A stretch of 64,000 bases of DNA from Flavihumibacter stibioxidans (GCF_014332695.1 NZ_MBUA01000031.1:1-64000); one strand, 5' to 3'. Shown: positions 27,635 through 37,504, counted from the first letter of the stretch. Made by a program: numbers and translations. The notes: generated by a model not told the origin, from the letters alone.

Positions 27635-28887
27635 TATTCCATTTTCCGGAGGGACGGTGCTTTGAACCAGGTAGTGGTTACGATCAGTATGGTCATACAA
27701 CCGCCAAAGACCACTGATGGTACAAGCCCCATCAGTTTGGCTGCCACGCCACTTTCAAATTGACCGATTTCATTGCTGCTGTTGATGAACATGCTGTTCA
27801 CACTCATCACCCGGCCCCTCATTTCATCCGGCGTCTTTAATTGCAGGATGGTTCCGCGCACCACCACACTTACCCCGTCAAGGATACCACTCAGCAACAG
27901 TGCCACAAAAGAAATCCAGAAGGTTTCGGAAATGGCAAATACGATGATGCATAATCCGAATCCGCCAACAGCGAAAAAGAGTTTTTTACCCTGGGCTTTT
28001 TTCATTGGGAACAAAGTGAGCAGCAATACCACACAGATAGCCCCGATATCTGCTGCAGCATTAAGCCAGCCGAAACCGATTGGCCCCACTTTCAGGATGT
28101 CTTTTGCAAATACCGGTACCATTGCCACCGCACCGCCGAAAAGAACGGCAAAAAGGTCAAGGGTCAGAGCGCCCAGTACTTCTTTTGTCCGGATAACAAA
28201 ACGCAGACCTTCCTGAACACTTTCCCATGTCTTTTGCTGCCCGGCCTGGGCTGCAGGCGGTTTGGGTAGTAATTTAAGGAGCATCAACCATCCCAGGACT
28301 ATCAGGCTGCAAATTACCACCAGTGTTCCTGTTGTATAAAATGCCGCGATCAGGAATCCTGCCATTGCATGGCCGGTTACCGAAGCGGTTAGCCAGGTTC
28401 CCTGGCTCCAGGTAGTGGCGTTGGCCAGCAAAGGACGTGGTACGACCTGCGCAAGAATTGCTGAAAAGGATGGTCCGGTAAACGACCTGATGATGCCTGT
28501 GAAAAATATGACCGAATAAATGCCCGAAACCACCATGACCTTCGTGGATCCGTGCTGGTAAGAATAAGACAGCAACAATAAAATACTTGCACAGCTCAGG
28601 TACAGGAAAACCCCGCGCAGCAGCAGTTTTCTTTTGTCTGACAGGTCAATGACATGGCCCGAATACAGTGCCAGGGAAATTGCCGGAACCGCTTCCGCCA
28701 ATCCCACCAAACCCATTGCCAGCGGATCATTGGTTAGTTCATACAACCACCAGCCCACCAGTGTGGCCATCATTCTCAATGCCATGATGAACAAAAAACG
28801 CCCGCCCATCAGGAACCTGAATTCAGGCAGTCTCATACTGGCCAGCGGATCGTTTTGAAATTGTCGGGCAGAATGGACTTCGGTCAT
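27631..28887 (-). CDS. MFS transporter, EntS/MFS_3-like
   Basis: This 418-residue protein has about 12 helices and an N-terminal half typical of EntS-like exporters (FRFLMGGRFLFIMALRM near residue 23, LYSGHVIDLSDKRKLLL near 75) and a conserved late motif TPDEMRGRVMSVNSMF near 355. Substrate unknown. It is the third gene of a minus-strand operon folK / deoxynucleoside kinase / MFS, starting 9 bp after the kinase stop. Confidence 0.88.
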   Translation of the reverse strand: MTEVHSARQFQNDPLASMRLPEFRFLMGGRFLFIMALRMMATLVGWWLYELTNDPLAMGLVGLAEAVPAISLALYSGHVIDLSDKRKLLLRGVFLYLSCASILLLLSYSYQHGSTKVMVVSGIYSVIFFTGIIRSFTGPSFSAILAQVVPRPLLANATTWSQGTWLTASVTGHAMAGFLIAAFYTTGTLVVICSLIVLGWLMLLKLLPKPPAAQAGQQKTWESVQEGLRFVIRTKEVLGALTLDLFAVLFGGAVAMVPVFAKDILKVGPIGFGWLNAAADIGAICVVLLLTLFPMKKAQGKKLFFAVGGFGLCIIVFAISETFWISFVALLLSGILDGVSVVVRGTILQLKTPDEMRGRVMSVNSMFINSSNEIGQFESGVAAKLMGLVPSVVFGGCMTILIVTTTWFKAPSLRKMEY

Positions 28888-28896
28888 GGGTATAGG

Positions 28897-29529
28897 TTAG
28901 GGTAGTGCAATATAATGCTGGCCATTTTCATAATCTTTTTCCAGTGCATCGAGGATCACCTGAACATGTTTTTCATTACCCAGGAAATCTGCATTGCCTG
29001 CATCGACAAACAATGTTTTAATATTATGCTGCCTGATATAATGCGTGTAGGTCTCCTGGATATTAAAGAGATAATCATCCGGTATAGCCTGTTCATATGG
29101 CCTGTTCCGTTTCCGGATATTGACCTGCAGTTTCTGGACTGGGGCATGCAGGTAGATCAGGATATCCGGTTGTATCAATTGCTGATGTATGATGTCAAAG
29201 AGTCGTTGGTATAGCCTGAATTCTTCTTCCGGCAGGTTTACCTTTGCAAAAAGCAGGCATTTGGTAAAAAGGTAATCTGAAATGGTTACGTTGTGGAAAA
29301 GATCCTTGGTATGGATCAGTTCCTTCAGCTGTTTGTACCGCTCTGCCATGAAAAAAAGTTCCAGCGGAAAGGCAAACTGGTTGGGGTTTTCATAAAACTT
29401 CTGCAGGAAAGGGTTGTCTGCAAATGCCTCCAGCACCAGGCGGGCATTATAATGTTTGGATAATAGATGTGCCAGGGTTGTTTTGCCTGCCCCGATATTG
29501 CCTTCAATGGTGATAAAATGGTAATTCAT
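28897..29529 (-). CDS. Deoxynucleoside kinase
   Basis: This 210-residue protein belongs to the dCK/dGK deoxynucleoside kinase family, which phosphorylates salvaged deoxynucleosides with ATP. The P-loop is EGNIGAGKTTLA near residue 8; FPLELFFMAERYKQL near 54 and the ERxxxD-like stretch TISDYLFTKCLLFAK near 82 form the substrate site; RKRNRPYEQAIPDDYL near 138 is the lid. It overlaps folK by 4 bp (ATGA type), showing tight coupling. Base specificity (A, G or C) is not clear. Confidence 0.9.
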   Translation of the reverse strand: MNYHFITIEGNIGAGKTTLAHLLSKHYNARLVLEAFADNPFLQKFYENPNQFAFPLELFFMAERYKQLKELIHTKDLFHNVTISDYLFTKCLLFAKVNLPEEEFRLYQRLFDIIHQQLIQPDILIYLHAPVQKLQVNIRKRNRPYEQAIPDDYLFNIQETYTHYIRQHNIKTLFVDAGNADFLGNEKHVQVILDALEKDYENGQHYIALP

Positions 29530-30011
29530 AGCGAAACTTTTTTAACAGCCAGTTCGTCTTTACAATCTTCCAGCAGGTTTGAAATGGATTTATGCAAAAC
29601 CGGATGTACCAGATCCCCCGCCAGTTCTGCCAAGGGCACTAAAGCGAAACGTCTGTTCTGAAGTTCGGGATGCGGTACTTTCAGGTGGCCTGACTGGTGG
29701 ACTTCCCTGCCATATAATAATATATCAATATCTATTATTCTCGGACCATAGCGGTCAAGTCTTTTTCTTCCCATTTTTTCTTCAATGGCCAATAAAGCTG
29801 TCATGAGGTCAGGAGCAGGCATGCTGGTCTGCAAAACCACCACCTGGTTAAGAAAGGAGGGTTGGTCGGTTTTACCCCAGGCGGCGGTTTCGTACACCGA
29901 AGAAAGCTCCTTTATTTTTCCCGCGCCGGCTTCAATAAGCTCAACAGCCTGTTTAAGATTTTTCAACCGGTTTCCAAGATTACCCCCAATCAGCAGGTAG
30001 GCAGTTTGCAT
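29526..30011 (-). CDS. folK: 2-Amino-4-hydroxy-6-hydroxymethyldihydropteridine diphosphokinase
   Basis: This 161-residue enzyme transfers pyrophosphate from ATP to 6-hydroxymethyl-7,8-dihydropterin in folate synthesis. Clear marks: LLIGGNLGNRLKNL near residue 6, VYETAAWGKTDQPSFLN near 39 and the signature RYGPRIIDIDILLYG near 86 with PHPELQNRRFALVPLAEL near 107. It is the first gene of a minus-strand operon and overlaps the deoxynucleoside kinase gene by 4 bp. It is divergent from sppA across 57 bp. Confidence 0.96.
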   Translation of the reverse strand: MQTAYLLIGGNLGNRLKNLKQAVELIEAGAGKIKELSSVYETAAWGKTDQPSFLNQVVVLQTSMPAPDLMTALLAIEEKMGRKRLDRYGPRIIDIDILLYGREVHQSGHLKVPHPELQNRRFALVPLAELAGDLVHPVLHKSISNLLEDCKDELAVKKVSL

Positions 30012-30068
30012 AGATTCTGTACTTTACGGGCTCAAATATCCTAATCAGTTTATTAACCTGACGATAAT

Positions 30069-31826
30069 ATGGCACAATTCTTCAAATACTTTTTTGCAGC
30101 GCTGCTGGCTTTGTTTGTTTTCAGTTTGCTGGCAATATTCCTCCTGTTTGGCATTGCCGGTGCACTGGCGTCAAAGGAAGAAGTTACCCTTGAATCCCAC
30201 TCGGTTTTATACCTTGATCTTGGTAAACAGATTGGCGAAAATGCCAGGGAAAATCCATTGGGACCGCTTTCCGGCGATGAGCCCTATGCATACCCGGGAG
30301 TTTTTGATATGGTGAGATTGATTACCCACGCAGGCGGAGATGACCAGGTGGATGGCCTTTACCTGAAAGTGGGTTCCAATGCCAACGGATTTGCCACCAA
30401 TGAAGAATTACGTAATGCGCTGAAAAAATTCAAACAGGCAGGAAAATTCATCATCGCCTATGGAGAAGTGATTCCGCAACAGGCTTATCATGTAGCGAGT
30501 TTGGCGGATAAAATATATGTTCATCCGAAAGGTGGGCTTGACTGGCGTGGGTTTGGACTGCAATATGTTTTTTTCAAAAAAGCGCTAGACAGACTTGAAA
30601 TAGAACCACAGATTTTCTATGCGGGAAAATTCAAAAGCGCAACAGAACCCTTCCGGGAAGAGCAGATGACAGAACCCAATAAAATCCAGAGCCGCGAAAT
30701 ATTGGAAGACCTCTATCGTCATTTTTTAGGTGAAACTGCCGCCGCAAGGAAACTCGATTCAGCCAGGCTGAGGCAGATGGCAGACAGCAATTCCCTTCGC
30801 ATGGCCATGGACGGGGTAAAGGCGGGTTTGCTGGACGGAGTTAAATACGAGGATGAAGTAAAAGAGGAAATACGCAGGAAATCCGGTGCCAAAACCATCG
30901 ACAGGATTTCATTTGTTTCCATGGCCACCTATTCCCAGGCAGTTAATTACCAATCCGGCACAGGAACAGACAGGATTGCGTTGCTATATGCGGAAGGTAA
31001 TATCGTTGATGGGGATGGAGATGAAAATAATATTGGCGGCGACAGGTTCCGCCGGTATATCCGCAAAGCCAGGCTGGATGATAAAACCAAAGCCATTGTA
31101 ATCCGGATCAACTCAGGCGGGGGTAGTGCAATGGCCAGTGAAAATATGTGGCGTGAAATTGAACTGGCCAAAAAAGACAAACCCGTTGTGGTAAGTTTTG
31201 GTGATGTGGCTGCGTCCGGAGGGTATTATATGGCCTGCAATGCCGACAGCATCTTTGCCCTTCCCAATACCATTACCGGTTCCATTGGGGTGTTTTCCAT
31301 CATACCCAATATGAAAGGTTTTCTCGGAAACAAACTCGGGATAACTTTTGACGGTGTGGGAACCGGTCCCTATTCCAATTCCCCTTCCATTACCGAACCT
31401 CTTACCGAAACTGAACGAAGGTTTTTCCAGGCAGGGGTAGACAGTATATACCTGACCTTTCTTACTAGGGTGGCTGAGGGCCGCAAGATGGCTGTGACAG
31501 CCGTTGATAGTGTGGGTCAGGGAAGAATTTGGGCCGGCCAAAGGGCTATCGGGCTCGGATTGGTGGATCGTATAGGCGGAATGGCAGATGCCCTGGAAGC
31601 TGCAGCAAAACTTGCACGAATAAAGGAATACCGGGTTCGTGAATATCCCGAAAAACTAAACCTGCTGGAAAGACTTACAGGTGCTTATAAACACACTGTA
31701 GGAGTGGAGGCTGCCAGGAAAGAAATGGGCGAAGACATCTTCCGTTTATACCAGGAATGGCAACAGGTAAAATCATCTATCGGTGAAGCACAAACTAAAT
31801 TGCCCTTCCGGTTAATCTTTCATTGA
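30069..31826 (+). CDS. sppA: Signal peptide peptidase SppA, 67K type
   Basis: This 585-residue membrane protease degrades cleaved signal peptides. It has one N-terminal membrane helix (about residues 5-35) and two tandem S49 domains, the full-length duplicated form. The general base lysine is probably in YAGKFKSATEPFR near 185-198 and the nucleophilic serine in GDVAASGGYYMAC near residue 380. An ABC permease gene follows 21 bp later, and then two small envelope proteins, so the four genes may form one transcription unit. Confidence 0.94.
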   Translation: MAQFFKYFFAALLALFVFSLLAIFLLFGIAGALASKEEVTLESHSVLYLDLGKQIGENARENPLGPLSGDEPYAYPGVFDMVRLITHAGGDDQVDGLYLKVGSNANGFATNEELRNALKKFKQAGKFIIAYGEVIPQQAYHVASLADKIYVHPKGGLDWRGFGLQYVFFKKALDRLEIEPQIFYAGKFKSATEPFREEQMTEPNKIQSREILEDLYRHFLGETAAARKLDSARLRQMADSNSLRMAMDGVKAGLLDGVKYEDEVKEEIRRKSGAKTIDRISFVSMATYSQAVNYQSGTGTDRIALLYAEGNIVDGDGDENNIGGDRFRRYIRKARLDDKTKAIVIRINSGGGSAMASENMWREIELAKKDKPVVVSFGDVAASGGYYMACNADSIFALPNTITGSIGVFSIIPNMKGFLGNKLGITFDGVGTGPYSNSPSITEPLTETERRFFQAGVDSIYLTFLTRVAEGRKMAVTAVDSVGQGRIWAGQRAIGLGLVDRIGGMADALEAAAKLARIKEYRVREYPEKLNLLERLTGAYKHTVGVEAARKEMGEDIFRLYQEWQQVKSSIGEAQTKLPFRLIFH

Positions 31827-31847
31827 TAATTTTTTACGGATTAATTT

Positions 31848-32954
31848 ATGCCTGAACCCTATAGCCAGATGACTGCAATATGGGCCATTGCCAGGGCCAG
31901 CCTGAAGGCAATTTTACGCAGTCCCTCGGCAGTTATATTCAGTATTTTTTTTCCACTGGTATTCATCCTGGTATTCGGGTTTATCGGCAACAGCAGCGGC
32001 CCTGTGTACAGGATTGCACTGACAAAAGGCTGTGATACCGCCAATCCCGTTCTGGACAGTCTTAAGCAGCTTAATAATATACGTATTGTAAAATATCAGG
32101 ACAGCGCCAGCCTTGAATCCGACCTGGTGAAGGGAAGGATTACCGGGGTAATTGATATCAGGAAAGTTGGGGATGCTGCCTCAAAAAGCGATTACCAGGT
32201 TTATTTTCATGCCACCACCGCCAGTGCTGATAAGTTCGCAACTTTCCTGCCCTTGCTGGAAAATACCCTTACACGCATTGACCGCAACAGGTTTCAAGGG
32301 ATCAAAACCACTGGTACGGTAGAACCGGTTATAAGGCAGGTGAGAAAATACAGGACCATTGATTTTATTTTACCCGGGCAGCTTGGGTTTTCCATGTTAA
32401 GTGCCGGGGTTTTTGGGGTGGCATTTCTCTTCTTCAACCTGCGGCAGCAACTCGTTATAAAAAGATTTTTCGCAACACCGGTAAGCAAAGCGGCAATAAT
32501 ACTGGGAGAAGGACTCAGCCGGGTGATATTCCAGTTAATTACCGCTGTCGTCATAATTGGCATGGGTTATTTTGCATTTGATTTTACCCTGGTGAATGGC
32601 TGGCAGACCTTTGCGGAAATAATGGTGTTGAGCTTTATTGCTCTGCTGGTATTTATGGGTTTCGGATTTATCGTCAGCGGGCTTGCAAAAAATGAAAGCA
32701 GTATTCCGCCACTGGCAAATATTGTTACCCTGCCGCAGTTTTTACTTGCCGGTACATTCTTCTCCATAGAAGCATTCCCATCCTGGCTGCAGCCCCTTTG
32801 CAGGATACTGCCACTTACCTATTTCAATGATGCCATGCGAAAGATTTCATTTGAAGGGGCCGGCCTGCTGGACTGCTGGCCGCAAATAGGTGTGCTGATT
32901 ATTTGGGGAATCATCGTGTATCTTGCAGCCATCAAAATTTTTCGTTGGGAGTAA
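31848..32954 (+). CDS. ABC-2 type transporter permease
   Basis: This 368-residue protein has one N-terminal helix (about 20-45), a long periplasmic domain (about 50-170) and five C-terminal helices (about 180-365), the usual ABC-2 membrane subunit layout. No ATP-binding subunit gene is adjacent in the window; the neighbours are sppA and a small SRPBCC-like protein. The ATPase must be encoded elsewhere or shared. Substrate unknown. It may take part in drug export or envelope transport. Confidence 0.85.
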   Translation: MPEPYSQMTAIWAIARASLKAILRSPSAVIFSIFFPLVFILVFGFIGNSSGPVYRIALTKGCDTANPVLDSLKQLNNIRIVKYQDSASLESDLVKGRITGVIDIRKVGDAASKSDYQVYFHATTASADKFATFLPLLENTLTRIDRNRFQGIKTTGTVEPVIRQVRKYRTIDFILPGQLGFSMLSAGVFGVAFLFFNLRQQLVIKRFFATPVSKAAIILGEGLSRVIFQLITAVVIIGMGYFAFDFTLVNGWQTFAEIMVLSFIALLVFMGFGFIVSGLAKNESSIPPLANIVTLPQFLLAGTFFSIEAFPSWLQPLCRILPLTYFNDAMRKISFEGAGLLDCWPQIGVLIIWGIIVYLAAIKIFRWE

Positions 32955-32966
32955 TTATCAGTTATC

Positions 32967-33422
32967 ATGCGCATCATCAAATTAGCCATCATCAGCGGGG
33001 TGTTTTTCTTTCTTTTGTTAATGGCCTTCACACTGTTTATACCTTCTGATATCAGGATTTCCAGAGCCATCGATATAAAGGCTGAAAAACCAGCTTTGTT
33101 GCCATATATACAGGATACCTCCAAATGGTCGCAATGGAACAAATACCTGATGGATACGTCCCGCCGCTTCCGCATAGAAGAATTGAAAGTTTCGGACAGC
33201 CTGGTCACCAGCCTCTGGCTTTCCGGCGACAGGAAATTCACCAGCGCACTGGCCATCTATGAAACCAGGACCGGAACACTGACCGTTCAGTGGTATTTCG
33301 ATTTTGATCTTGGCTGGTATCCATGGGAGAAAATTGCCGGCATCACCTACGACAAACAAACGGGACCGGTTATGGAGGAAAGTCTGGCTACATTAAAACG
33401 GGTTGTAGAGGCGAATCCTTAA
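32967..33422 (+). CDS. Membrane-anchored SRPBCC-like protein
   Basis: This 151-residue protein has one N-terminal membrane helix (about residues 5-27) followed by a domain resembling the polyketide-cyclase/START (SRPBCC) fold: IRISRAIDIKAEKPALLPYI and DTSKWSQWNKYLMD are the usual opening, and LTVQWYFDFDLGWYPWEK gives the later strands. The domain is short of the family's ~140 residues, so assignment rests on the opening part. It lies 12 bp after the ABC permease gene and 22 bp before a DUF2911 gene. Function unknown. Confidence 0.75.
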   Translation: MRIIKLAIISGVFFFLLLMAFTLFIPSDIRISRAIDIKAEKPALLPYIQDTSKWSQWNKYLMDTSRRFRIEELKVSDSLVTSLWLSGDRKFTSALAIYETRTGTLTVQWYFDFDLGWYPWEKIAGITYDKQTGPVMEESLATLKRVVEANP

Positions 33423-33444
33423 CTTTAAATATAAAACCAGCTAT

Positions 33445-33936
33445 ATGAAATCATTTTTAATGGCCTTGATTGCCATCAGTTTTGTGCTGCCGGCTTGTGC
33501 CCAGCAACAGAGAAAAAGCCCGCATGAAACAGTTTCAGAGGGTAATATCAGTGTCACCTATGGCCGCCCCTCCAAGAAAGGACGGGATATTTTTGGCGGA
33601 CTGGAACCTTATGGAAAAGTTTGGCGTGCAGGTGCGGATGAAGCAACCGAAATTACTTTTAAGGCTGATGGAAGTTTTGGTGGTCAGCCTGTAAAAGCCG
33701 GCACTTACACCCTGTTTGTAATCCCAACTCAAACTGAATGGACCATCATCCTGAACAGCCAGTTAAAGCAATGGGGGGCTTATGAATATGAAAAGCACAA
33801 ATCAAAAGATGTGTTACAGGTAAAAGTTCCTGTAAAAAATCTGGATGCCGTGGTTGAAATGTTTACCATCCGTTTTTCAGGCGGACAAATGATCATGGAG
33901 TGGGATAAGACACAGGTAGCTGTGCCGGCATCCTGA
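33445..33936 (+). CDS. DUF2911 protein, exported
   Basis: This 163-residue protein has a signal peptide or lipoprotein signal (VLPAC, Cys near residue 18) and a single DUF2911 domain: ISVTYGRPSKKGRDIFGGL near residue 34, YGKVWRAGADEATEI near 53, AGTYTLFVIPT near 82 and WTIILNSQLKQWGAYEY near 96. DUF2911 proteins are common in Bacteroidota and uncharacterised. It is the last gene before a terminator at 33957-33987. Confidence 0.88.
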   Translation: MKSFLMALIAISFVLPACAQQQRKSPHETVSEGNISVTYGRPSKKGRDIFGGLEPYGKVWRAGADEATEITFKADGSFGGQPVKAGTYTLFVIPTQTEWTIILNSQLKQWGAYEYEKHKSKDVLQVKVPVKNLDAVVEMFTIRFSGGQMIMEWDKTQVAVPAS

Positions 33937-33956
33937 TCGGAATGATTTTTTTTAGG

Positions 33957-33987
33957 AAAGGTCGCCCCAGAAGGCGGCCTTTTTTTC
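33957..33987 (+). terminator. Intrinsic terminator after the sppA-DUF2911 gene group
   Basis: AAGGTCGCC pairs with GGCGGCCTT (one G-T wobble) around a short loop and is followed by a T-run. The remaining ~180 bases up to the ECF sigma gene (33988-34168) hold no recognisable gene or RNA. Confidence 0.8.
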
Positions 33988-34168
33988 TGCAAAAGGCGCC
34001 GGATATTTAATTTTTGCTTTGATAACCAATTCTTTGGATTGTTGTGTATGGTCGCGTAAACCAGCCATCCGCCCTTATAACCGTCAGACCACTGGAATAC
34101 CCGCAGTGGCTTCTTTTAACTTCCGTGCAACGGTTGCCCTTCTAATTTTGTCAGCTTATTAAGAAGGT

Positions 34169-34741
34169 ATGACCAATGAACACCAACTGGTGAAAGACTG
34201 CCTGAAAGGGAGAGCATCGGCGCAAAAAGCGTTGTATGAGCATTTTGCTGCGCAGATGTTGGGCGTATGTTACCGTTACACCAAATCCATGGCCGATGCA
34301 GAGGATGTATTACAGGAAGGATTCATAAAGGTATTCAACTACCTGGGCCAATTTCGGGGAGATGGCGACCTGGGGGCCTGGATCAGGAGGATCATGGTTA
34401 CTACAGCAATCAATTTCCTTAAGAAAAACAGCCGGTATCAGTATGATCTTTCCTTCAGCCCGGAACAGCAGGGTTTTATGCATCCTGTTTCGCCCGATAA
34501 TCCTGAAGTGACCCTGAATGCCAAACAATTGGCAGACCTGGTAAGGCAGTTGCCACCGGGTTACCAGGCAATTTTCAACCTTCATGCCATTGAAGGATAC
34601 ACCCATGTTGAGATCAGTGCCATGCTTGGAATACATGAAGGAACTTCCCGATCCCAGTATGCACGTGCCCGCAGCCTGCTGATGACCTGGTTGCAAAAAG
34701 AATCCGAATCAATAAAAATTTCGCAATATGTCCGGTCGTGA
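34169..34741 (+). CDS. ECF RNA polymerase sigma factor
   Basis: This 190-residue sigma-70-family factor has a region 2 (about 20-90; YRYTKSMADAEDVLQEGFIK is the core-binding helix) and a region 4 helix-turn-helix (about 125-175; YTHVEISAMLGIHEGTSRSQ). It should direct RNA polymerase to a specific envelope or stress regulon. The next gene overlaps it by 14 bp and encodes a membrane-spanning protein with a cytoplasmic N-terminus, the place where an anti-sigma factor is expected. A purine-rich stretch (AAGAAGG) precedes the ATG. Confidence 0.93.
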   Translation: MTNEHQLVKDCLKGRASAQKALYEHFAAQMLGVCYRYTKSMADAEDVLQEGFIKVFNYLGQFRGDGDLGAWIRRIMVTTAINFLKKNSRYQYDLSFSPEQQGFMHPVSPDNPEVTLNAKQLADLVRQLPPGYQAIFNLHAIEGYTHVEISAMLGIHEGTSRSQYARARSLLMTWLQKESESIKISQYVRS

Positions 34742-36197
34742 TTTTGAAAAATCCATCCAGGAAAAGGCTAATCAGTTACGCCTGCAACCTTCCCCGGAAG
34801 TCTGGGAAAAGGTAGCGATTCAAATCCGGGAACGTCGCCGGAAGCGGGGACTGGCCTGGTTTTTCCTGTCTGCAGCAATTGTTGCCGGAGCGCTTTCATT
34901 CTGGTTGTTTTCGCCACCTGGCCCTGGTCAGGAAAACAGAAAAGGTTATGTATCCTATGCTGATAAACCGGCAGGTAATACAAAACCTGAAATCCCTGCC
35001 GGAGAGAAAAATGCACCAGATGCTATGTTGAAATCGGGTATTCAGGCAGGTGAATCGGGGCTGGTGGGAAATCCTGAATCTGCCGCCGTTCCTACTGCAT
35101 CAGAAGCAACATCCGGTAAAACTAAAAAAAGACAATCATCTCCACAGTTTATACCTCAGATAACTGCAAAAAGCAAGTCCGGAAACGACATCACGCAATT
35201 GCCCAAAGGACCTCACGCTGCTGATAAACTTACTGCCGGAGTAAAAACACCTGGTGACTATCACCCCAAAACAACTGGCTATAAACAGGAATTAATTGCA
35301 GGGAATGAAACCGGATCTGAAATGTCTGATCCCGCATCAAGGGAAATCTTGCCCGCTATTATTGCTCCCCTTAATGTTTCTGAACCGGATATTGTTATAA
35401 ATGGTTCTGCTTCAAAAGAAGGGAACAGGAAACTGGCAGACAGCCTGCTGGTTGCCCGGCCTACACCAACTCCACATAAAGATTGGCAAACCAGTATTAT
35501 GGCTGGTGGTGGTATCAGTTCACTGCGGGAAGGTGTGTTCGAGAGTAGCAGGACGGGGGCAGCAAATGCATTTCAGTCAACGATAGCACTTCCTCCCATG
35601 AGTACAGCTGCCGGCATGCAACGATCTCCTTCTGATGTTCAAGCGGGTCCTGCGTTTCATGTTGGTTTTGGCTTACACCGCGAGATGGGTAAGAAAACCA
35701 GTCTGGGTTTCGGTATACAATATGCCTATCAGTCTAACAGGATCAGGATTGGCCAGCCGATTGATTCTGCGGCCGCGCTGCTGAACGAGAGACTTCAGTC
35801 ATTTACGGCGCGAAACGCCTACGCAGGATCAGGTAACCAGGGATCTGTGTATCATAACGCTTACCATTACCTGCAAATCCCGCTGGAGTTTTCCTGGAAT
35901 CCCGGCGGCAAGAAAAAGCTCTATTGGAACTCCGGTATGACTGTCGGTTATCTCCTGGGAACTGATGCGCTGCAGTATAATGAAACGGTTGGGGTTTATT
36001 ATAAAGATAAATCCATGGTTAATAAATGGATGGCCGCCGTTCAGACGGGCGTTTATTACCGGTTTCAGGCCCCTGGTAAATGGCAGATTTCAGCAGGGCC
36101 TTTTGTTCAATACCACTTAAATACGCCCGATAAATCTGCGAATGGAAAACACCTGCTTTATACAGGGCTTGGAGCCAGGCTGCACCTGAATAATTAA
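34728..36197 (+). CDS. Putative trans-envelope anti-sigma/outer-membrane-barrel protein
   Basis: This 489-residue protein has an unusual layout: a charged cytoplasmic N-terminus (1-40; LQPSPEVWEKVAIQIRERRR), a single membrane helix (41-61; LAWFFLSAAIVAGALSFWLF), a long Ser/Thr/Pro/Lys/Gly-rich disordered linker (about 62-250), and a C-terminal porin-like beta-barrel domain (about 252-489; FHVGFGLHREMG, LGFGIQYAYQSNRIRIG, TGLGARLHLNN). No signal-peptidase site follows the helix. It overlaps the ECF sigma gene by 14 bp. I infer that the N-terminus holds the sigma factor and the barrel sits in the outer membrane. Barrel proteins with similar N-termini occur in related bacteria, so this is a family rather than an accidental fusion. 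Confidence 0.75.
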   Translation: MSGRDFEKSIQEKANQLRLQPSPEVWEKVAIQIRERRRKRGLAWFFLSAAIVAGALSFWLFSPPGPGQENRKGYVSYADKPAGNTKPEIPAGEKNAPDAMLKSGIQAGESGLVGNPESAAVPTASEATSGKTKKRQSSPQFIPQITAKSKSGNDITQLPKGPHAADKLTAGVKTPGDYHPKTTGYKQELIAGNETGSEMSDPASREILPAIIAPLNVSEPDIVINGSASKEGNRKLADSLLVARPTPTPHKDWQTSIMAGGGISSLREGVFESSRTGAANAFQSTIALPPMSTAAGMQRSPSDVQAGPAFHVGFGLHREMGKKTSLGFGIQYAYQSNRIRIGQPIDSAAALLNERLQSFTARNAYAGSGNQGSVYHNAYHYLQIPLEFSWNPGGKKKLYWNSGMTVGYLLGTDALQYNETVGVYYKDKSMVNKWMAAVQTGVYYRFQAPGKWQISAGPFVQYHLNTPDKSANGKHLLYTGLGARLHLNN

Positions 36198-36257
36198 TAG
36201 ATATTGACATGCAACGGTGGTTTGCTGTTTCGGGTCAAATGTTCAAACTACTGTATT

Positions 36258-37502
36258 ATGAAGCTGCATCTTAACCATCGGAAGGCTTTATATGCCTTGT
36301 TTTTTTTAGTGTGGCTGACGGGTTGCATTCGGGATAAAGTAACACGTCAGTATACGATTCAGTCACCGGTTTATGCATCCAAAGCATCAGTACTGGCCAA
36401 TATCAAAGCTTCGACACCAAGAACGATATCAGAAACCGGGAAAATTTACTGGTATGGTAAATGGATATTTTTAAATGAACCGGGCAGGGGTATTCATATC
36501 ATTGATAATACCAATCCGGCTTCTCCAAACCTGAAAGCATTTATTGAACTGCCCGGTTCACAGGATTTAGCAGTGAAGGGTAATACCTTGTATGCCGATC
36601 TGTTCAATGATATGCTGGCCATTGACATCAGTAACCCGATGCAACCCCAGCTAAAGAAGAGATTGGTCAATGTTTTCCCTGACCGACAGTACGTTGCAGG
36701 ATACTATGTAGATACTTCCATGGTAATTGTTGACTGGATTTCCCGGGATACGATTGTGGATGCCAGTACTGATATCTGGGGCATGCCGGGCTTCGGATGC
36801 ATAAACTGTTTCACTGCAAATGCGGAAAGCGGCGGTTCAAAATCAAGCACCGGACAGGGCGGATCAATGGCCAGGTTTGCTATCGTAAATGAATATCTCT
36901 ATACTGTAAGCGAGTGGGAACTTTCAACGATCTCTATATCAACCGAATATGATCCCGTAATCATCAACTCCAAACAAATGGGATGGGGTATTGAAACCAT
37001 TTATCCCTTCCGCGATAAATTATTCATCGGGTCCTCAACCGGTATGTTTATAACTGATATCAGCAACCAGGCAGACCCTGTATTCATTGGTGGATTTTCG
37101 CATGCACGTGCCTGTGATCCTGTGGTGGCTGATGACAAATACGCCTATGTAACCCTTCGGACAGGTAATGCCTGCACTGGTAATCAAAACCAGCTTGACA
37201 TCGTAGATGTAACCAGCCTGACAGCACCCAGCCTGGTGAAAACCTATCCGATGACAAATCCGCACGGACTCGGCATTAAAGGAGACTATATTTACCTGTG
37301 CGACGGGCGTGACGGATTAAAAGTGCTGAATGCAGCCAATAAACTGGACATCACATTAAATCAGAAGATCAACGTTCCGGACGCATTTGATGTAATTGTT
37401 AACCAGGACCTGCTGTTACTGGTTGCCGGGGATGGACTCTACCAGTTCCGCATAGCCGCAGATGGGAAACTCAGTCAGCTCAGTACAATTAAAACAAACT
37501 GA
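36258..37502 (+). CDS. LVIVD-repeat lipoprotein
   Basis: This 414-residue protein has a lipoprotein signal peptide (lipobox LTGC near residue 20). The rest is a repeating beta-propeller of LVIVD type: AVKGNTLYADLFNDMLAIDI, YAYVTLRTGNAC, NQLDIVDVTSLTAPSLVKT and GLGIKGDYIYLCDGRDGLKV are successive repeats. Such proteins sit on the outer membrane surface and probably bind a ligand. I take the ATG at 36258 because it gives the signal peptide directly. It lies 60 bp after the trans-envelope barrel gene and probably belongs to the sigma-factor operon. Confidence 0.85.
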   Translation: MKLHLNHRKALYALFFLVWLTGCIRDKVTRQYTIQSPVYASKASVLANIKASTPRTISETGKIYWYGKWIFLNEPGRGIHIIDNTNPASPNLKAFIELPGSQDLAVKGNTLYADLFNDMLAIDISNPMQPQLKKRLVNVFPDRQYVAGYYVDTSMVIVDWISRDTIVDASTDIWGMPGFGCINCFTANAESGGSKSSTGQGGSMARFAIVNEYLYTVSEWELSTISISTEYDPVIINSKQMGWGIETIYPFRDKLFIGSSTGMFITDISNQADPVFIGGFSHARACDPVVADDKYAYVTLRTGNACTGNQNQLDIVDVTSLTAPSLVKTYPMTNPHGLGIKGDYIYLCDGRDGLKVLNAANKLDITLNQKINVPDAFDVIVNQDLLLLVAGDGLYQFRIAADGKLSQLSTIKTN

Positions 37503-37504
37503 GT